This document shows, piece by piece, positions 5,054 to 6,655 of a stretch of 6,655 bases of DNA. Each line of letters opens with the position of its first letter. Position 1 is the stretch's first letter. Position numbers and translations under genes: made by a program. This DNA is from a bacterium. GTDB lineage: Bacteria; Desulfobacterota; Binatia; UBA12015. The notes beneath the pieces were generated by a model, which was not told where the DNA came from, did not search any database, and saw only the letters and a list, made by a program, of their open reading frames with translations. Where the stretch lies: positions 1-6,655 of the forward strand of contig JAPOLW010000211.1 in the NCBI GenBank assembly GCA_029976905.1, in the 5' to 3' direction.

Positions 5054-6655
5054 TGATCCCGAGCGATTTTCATTTCGAACGGCCGGGTTGGCTTCTGGCA
5101 TTGTTGCCAGCCGCGGTGCTCCTCTTCTGGGGGCTTCGTGGTGCCGACCGGTCCGGTGGCTGGCGCGATGCGGTCGATGCCCATCTCCTCGCGCACCTGG
5201 TCGTGACCGAGGAAGGGAGCACGCGGCGATGGCCGCTGGCCCTGCTCGCGGTCGGATGGCTGGCGGCAACGCTGGCGATGGCCGGACCGAGCTGGGAGCG
5301 GATCGCGCAGCCGACGACGACGACGACCGCTCCGACGGTGATCGTGCTCGACATGTCGGTTTCGATGGATGCCGCCGACCTGACGCCCTCGCGACTGGCA
5401 CGGGCGCGTCACAAGGTGCAGGACGTTCTGGAGCGAAATCGCGGCGGGCAGGCCGGCCTGGTCATCTACACGGACGAACCCTTCACCGCCGCCCCCTTGA
5501 CCGATGACGGCCGCGTGATCAGCGAGATGCTACCGCTGCTCACCAGCGACCTGATGCCCGGTCGGGGGAGTCGTCCCGCCCGCGCGATCGATCAGGCAGC
5601 GGCCTTGCTCGCCGGAGCCGGCGTGCCCGGAGGGCGTATCCTGCTCGTGGCCGACTCGGCCGGCGAGGATCCGGAGGCTACCCGGGCCGCAGCGGCGCGC
5701 GCCGCCGCCGATGGCCGCCAGGTCTCGGTGCTCGCGGTCGGAACCGAAGAGGGTGCCCCGATTCCCGATGGCCGTGGCGGCCTCGTCCGGTCGGCTGACG
5801 GCCAGCCCTACCAGGCTCGTCTGGCGCGAACGGAACTCGAGTCCGTGGCGTCCTCGGGTGCGGGACGATTCGCAGTCGTGACCGCCGATGACGCGGACCT
5901 GGACAGTCTTTTGCGCGAGCCGCTTTCTCTTGGGTCGCGTGAGGAGGGGGGTGCCTCCACCACGGCCGATGTCGAAGCCTGGAAGGATGCCGGGGTCTAT
6001 CTGCTCTTCCTCCCTCTTCTTCTCGCGCCATTCGCTTTCCGTCGCGGCTGGCTTGCCGTCGTGCTTCTCGGAGTCGCTCTGGTGGCGCCCCGGCCGGCCG
6101 ACGCCGCCGTCTGGGAAGATCTCTGGCAGACACGGGATCAGCAGGGTGCAGCAGCCTTCGCGCGCGGGGATGCGGCCGGCGCATCCGACCTCTTCGAAGC
6201 GCCTGACTGGCGGGCGGCCGCCCAGTACGAGAGTGGGGATTACGACGCCGCCCGCGAGGCATTCGCCGCCCTCTCCGGCACCGACAACCGTTACAATCTC
6301 GGCAACGCGCTGGCGCGCGGTGGGAAGTTCGACGAGGCGATCGCGGCCTACGACGAGGTCCTGGCCGCGCAACCGGGTCACGAAGACGCCCGCCACAACC
6401 GCGATCTCGTCGAGAGACTCCGCGATCAGAAACGTCAGGGCGAGCAGTCGTCGTCGGGTGAGCAGGGCGAGGGCGAGCAGTCGTCGTCGGGCGAGCAGGG
6501 CGAGGGCGAGCAAGCGTCGTCGGGCGAGCAGGGCGAGGGCGAGCAGTCGTCGTCGGGCGAGCAGGGCGAGGGCGAGCAAGCGTCGTCGGGCGAGCAGGGC
6601 GGGGAGGAGCAAGCGTCGTCGGGCGAGCAGGGCGGGGAGGAGCAAGCGTCGTCGG
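5050..6655 (+). CDS. batB: BatB/BatC-like VWA-TPR fusion membrane protein, 3' end cut by window edge
   Basis: The visible 535 codons encode, in order: two N-terminal membrane helices (about residues 13-29 and 62-79), a VWA domain (about 96-290), two more hydrophobic helices (about 316-330 and 333-349) joined by RRG, a TPR region (about 386-457, with NRYNLGNALARGGKFDEAI at 413-431) and a repetitive Ser/Gly/Glu/Gln tail from 467. The VWA metal-site motif is DMSVS (101-105), with Asp202 later. By alignment with the BatA-like protein, the MIDAS threonine is Ser174. Basic residues in the first loop and in the RRG turn predict that both the VWA and TPR domains face the periplasm. This corresponds to BatB and BatC joined in one chain, a known arrangement in Proteobacteria; TPR repeats normally mediate protein binding. 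A five-threonine run (89-93) links helix 2 to the VWA domain. The ATG at 5050 overlaps the BatA stop as ATGA, with GAGGTGG just upstream. A hydrophilic low-complexity tail is common in such proteins. Confidence 0.92.
   Translation, partial: MMIPSDFHFERPGWLLALLPAAVLLFWGLRGADRSGGWRDAVDAHLLAHLVVTEEGSTRRWPLALLAVGWLAATLAMAGPSWERIAQPTTTTTAPTVIVLDMSVSMDAADLTPSRLARARHKVQDVLERNRGGQAGLVIYTDEPFTAAPLTDDGRVISEMLPLLTSDLMPGRGSRPARAIDQAAALLAGAGVPGGRILLVADSAGEDPEATRAAAARAAADGRQVSVLAVGTEEGAPIPDGRGGLVRSADGQPYQARLARTELESVASSGAGRFAVVTADDADLDSLLREPLSLGSREEGGASTTADVEAWKDAGVYLLFLPLLLAPFAFRRGWLAVVLLGVALVAPRPADAAVWEDLWQTRDQQGAAAFARGDAAGASDLFEAPDWRAAAQYESGDYDAAREAFAALSGTDNRYNLGNALARGGKFDEAIAAYDEVLAAQPGHEDARHNRDLVERLRDQKRQGEQSSSGEQGEGEQSSSGEQGEGEQASSGEQGEGEQSSSGEQGEGEQASSGEQGGEEQASSGEQGGEEQASS
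6448..6655 (+). repeat. 33-bp in-frame tandem repeat (at least six units) in the VWA-TPR gene
   Basis: Units start at 6448, 6481, 6514, 6547, 6580 and 6613, with a seventh begun at 6646 and cut by the edge. Each encodes 11 residues, (S/A)SSGEQGEGEQ or ASSGEQGGEEQ. Units at 6481 and 6547 are identical, as are those at 6580 and 6613; others differ at one to a few bases. Near-identity at the DNA level, including third positions, points to recent expansion by slippage or unequal recombination rather than selection on protein sequence alone. Confidence 0.96.

Noticed and set aside
5311..5327. CGA/ACG trinucleotide run in the BatB-like gene as a microsatellite
   Set aside because: Only about five units, encoding a Thr linker. 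Too short to call a repeat locus with any confidence.
3926..5401. A 491-codon minus-strand frame opposite the BatA-like gene
   Set aside because: Its composition is that of an antisense shadow in G+C-rich DNA, and the plus strand carries complete VWA and MIDAS motifs.
5530..6645. A 371-codon minus-strand frame starting with repeated leucine/arginine-rich units
   Set aside because: It is the reverse reading of the VWA-TPR gene. The Leu/Arg/Ala repeats are the complement of the 33-bp array, and the rest matches no family.

Overview
The window is high in G+C, with strong G/C preference at third codon positions. It comes from a bacterium whose Shine-Dalgarno sites are AAGGAGG-like. The gene set (DUF4381 next to MoxR, DUF58 and Bat-type von Willebrand factor A proteins, plus a GcvR-like double-ACT protein) is most often seen in Proteobacteria-like Gram-negatives. 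I cannot name a genus from the sequence.

Layout. Positions 1-1321 hold two genes on the minus strand: a double-ACT-domain protein (776-1321), then an enoyl-CoA hydratase/isomerase family protein (1-745) that runs off the left edge. A 28-codon open frame with coding-like base composition (1318-1404, minus) overlaps the ACT start and may be a short leader gene. A divergent intergenic region (about 1322-1510) contains a perfect 7+4+7 palindrome, several smaller dyads and the strong ribosome binding site of the next gene. From 1511 to the right edge everything is on the plus strand: a MoxR-family AAA+ ATPase (1511-2506), a DUF58 protein (2533-3474), a DUF4381 membrane protein (3471-4028), a BatA-like VWA membrane protein (4025-5053) and a BatB/BatC-like VWA-TPR fusion (5050 to beyond 6655). 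The last four genes are joined by 4-bp ATGA stop/start overlaps, so they form one tightly coupled operon.

How the genes fit together. This is a recognisable MoxR-Bat operon. In such systems a cytoplasmic MoxR ATPase is thought to act as a chaperone with a soluble DUF58 partner. The membrane-anchored VWA proteins place metal-binding VWA domains, and here also a TPR domain, on the periplasmic side. The organisation is known, and its molecular substrate is generally not established. A BatD-like gene would be expected just past the right edge.

The most unusual local features are not new protein families. They are (i) a 35-bp exact direct repeat that duplicates the ribosome binding site, start codon and first codons of the DUF4381 gene, (ii) a 33-bp in-frame tandem repeat encoding an 11-residue Ser/Gly/Glu/Gln unit at the C-terminal end of the VWA-TPR protein, and (iii) the palindrome between the divergent operons. 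I see no wholly new system, tRNA, rRNA, CRISPR array, insertion sequence or intrinsic terminator.
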